A DNA stretch of 6,376 nucleotides from an uncultured Thiotrichaceae bacterium (GTDB lineage: Bacteria > Pseudomonadota > Gammaproteobacteria > Thiotrichales > Thiotrichaceae): the NCBI GenBank assembly GCA_902727945.1, contig CACVAV010000180.1, forward strand, positions 1 to 6,376, written 5' to 3'. Under the pieces are notes generated by a model. The model was not told the origin of the DNA. It worked only from the letters and a program-made list of their open reading frames with translations, and made no database searches. The position numbers and the translations under genes are program-made. Positions 6,292 through 6,376 of this stretch are shown here, in pieces. The first letter of the stretch is position 1, and the number at the start of each line of letters is the position of its first letter.

Positions 6292-6376
6292 CCTGGCAGC
6301 AGATCATCTGCCAAACGACGGCACAATATCAGGAAAACATCAGTGAGTTGCTGGAAAATGCGGGTGCTGCCTCAGT
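6288..6376 (+). CDS. prmA: Ribosomal protein L11 methyltransferase (start only)
   Basis: Only the first 29 codons are in the window; the rest is off the right edge. The N terminus MTWQQIICQTTAQYQENISE followed by LLENAGAAS matches the start of PrmA, where a short beta strand and the 'Glu/Asn ... LxExGAxSV' helix form the L11-recognition domain. PrmA methylates ribosomal protein L11 with S-adenosylmethionine. The ATG overlaps the accC stop as ATGA, suggesting translational coupling. The accC-prmA order is common in Gammaproteobacteria, which supports the call; the catalytic domain is not visible. Confidence 0.85.
   Translation, partial: MTWQQIICQTTAQYQENISELLENAGAAS

Overview
The window looks like a chromosomal housekeeping region of a proteobacterium, most likely a gammaproteobacterium. 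The AccB, AccC, PrmA, HolA and YjgR-type proteins all read like gammaproteobacterial versions, and the order accB-accC-prmA is common in that class. The genus cannot be read from this sequence. Base composition is moderate, and I saw no insertion sequence, phage gene, tRNA, rRNA or CRISPR array.

Layout. From 1 to 1036, on the minus strand, lies almost all of holA (DNA polymerase III delta subunit); its 3' end is off the left edge. The region 1037-1720 is the divergent spacer. It holds one doubtful threonine-rich ORF (1229-1609) and, near its right end, a sigma70-like promoter (1625-1653). The rest is on the plus strand. It comprises an outer-membrane-type lipoprotein with a 23-residue repeat array and a C-terminal peptidoglycan-binding domain (1721-2710), a HerA-like ATPase of the YjgR/DUF853 family (2773-4257), a 202-bp spacer rich in small inverted repeats (4258-4459), accB (4460-4921), accC (4945-6291) and the first 29 codons of prmA (from 6288).

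How the genes work together. AccB and AccC are the biotin carrier and biotin carboxylase halves of acetyl-CoA carboxylase, which makes malonyl-CoA for fatty acid synthesis. prmA overlaps accC by four bases (ATGA) and is probably translationally coupled to it. The lipoprotein and the HerA-like ATPase are 62 bp apart and may share a transcript, but no functional link between them is evident. holA is transcribed away from all of these.

The least ordinary element is the lipoprotein. It has seven units with an exact 23-residue period, interrupted once by a 14-residue insertion bearing two cysteines, and is anchored to lipid at one end and probably to peptidoglycan at the other. The architecture suggests an envelope spacer or tether, but this is inference. 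I found no convincing new multi-gene system here.
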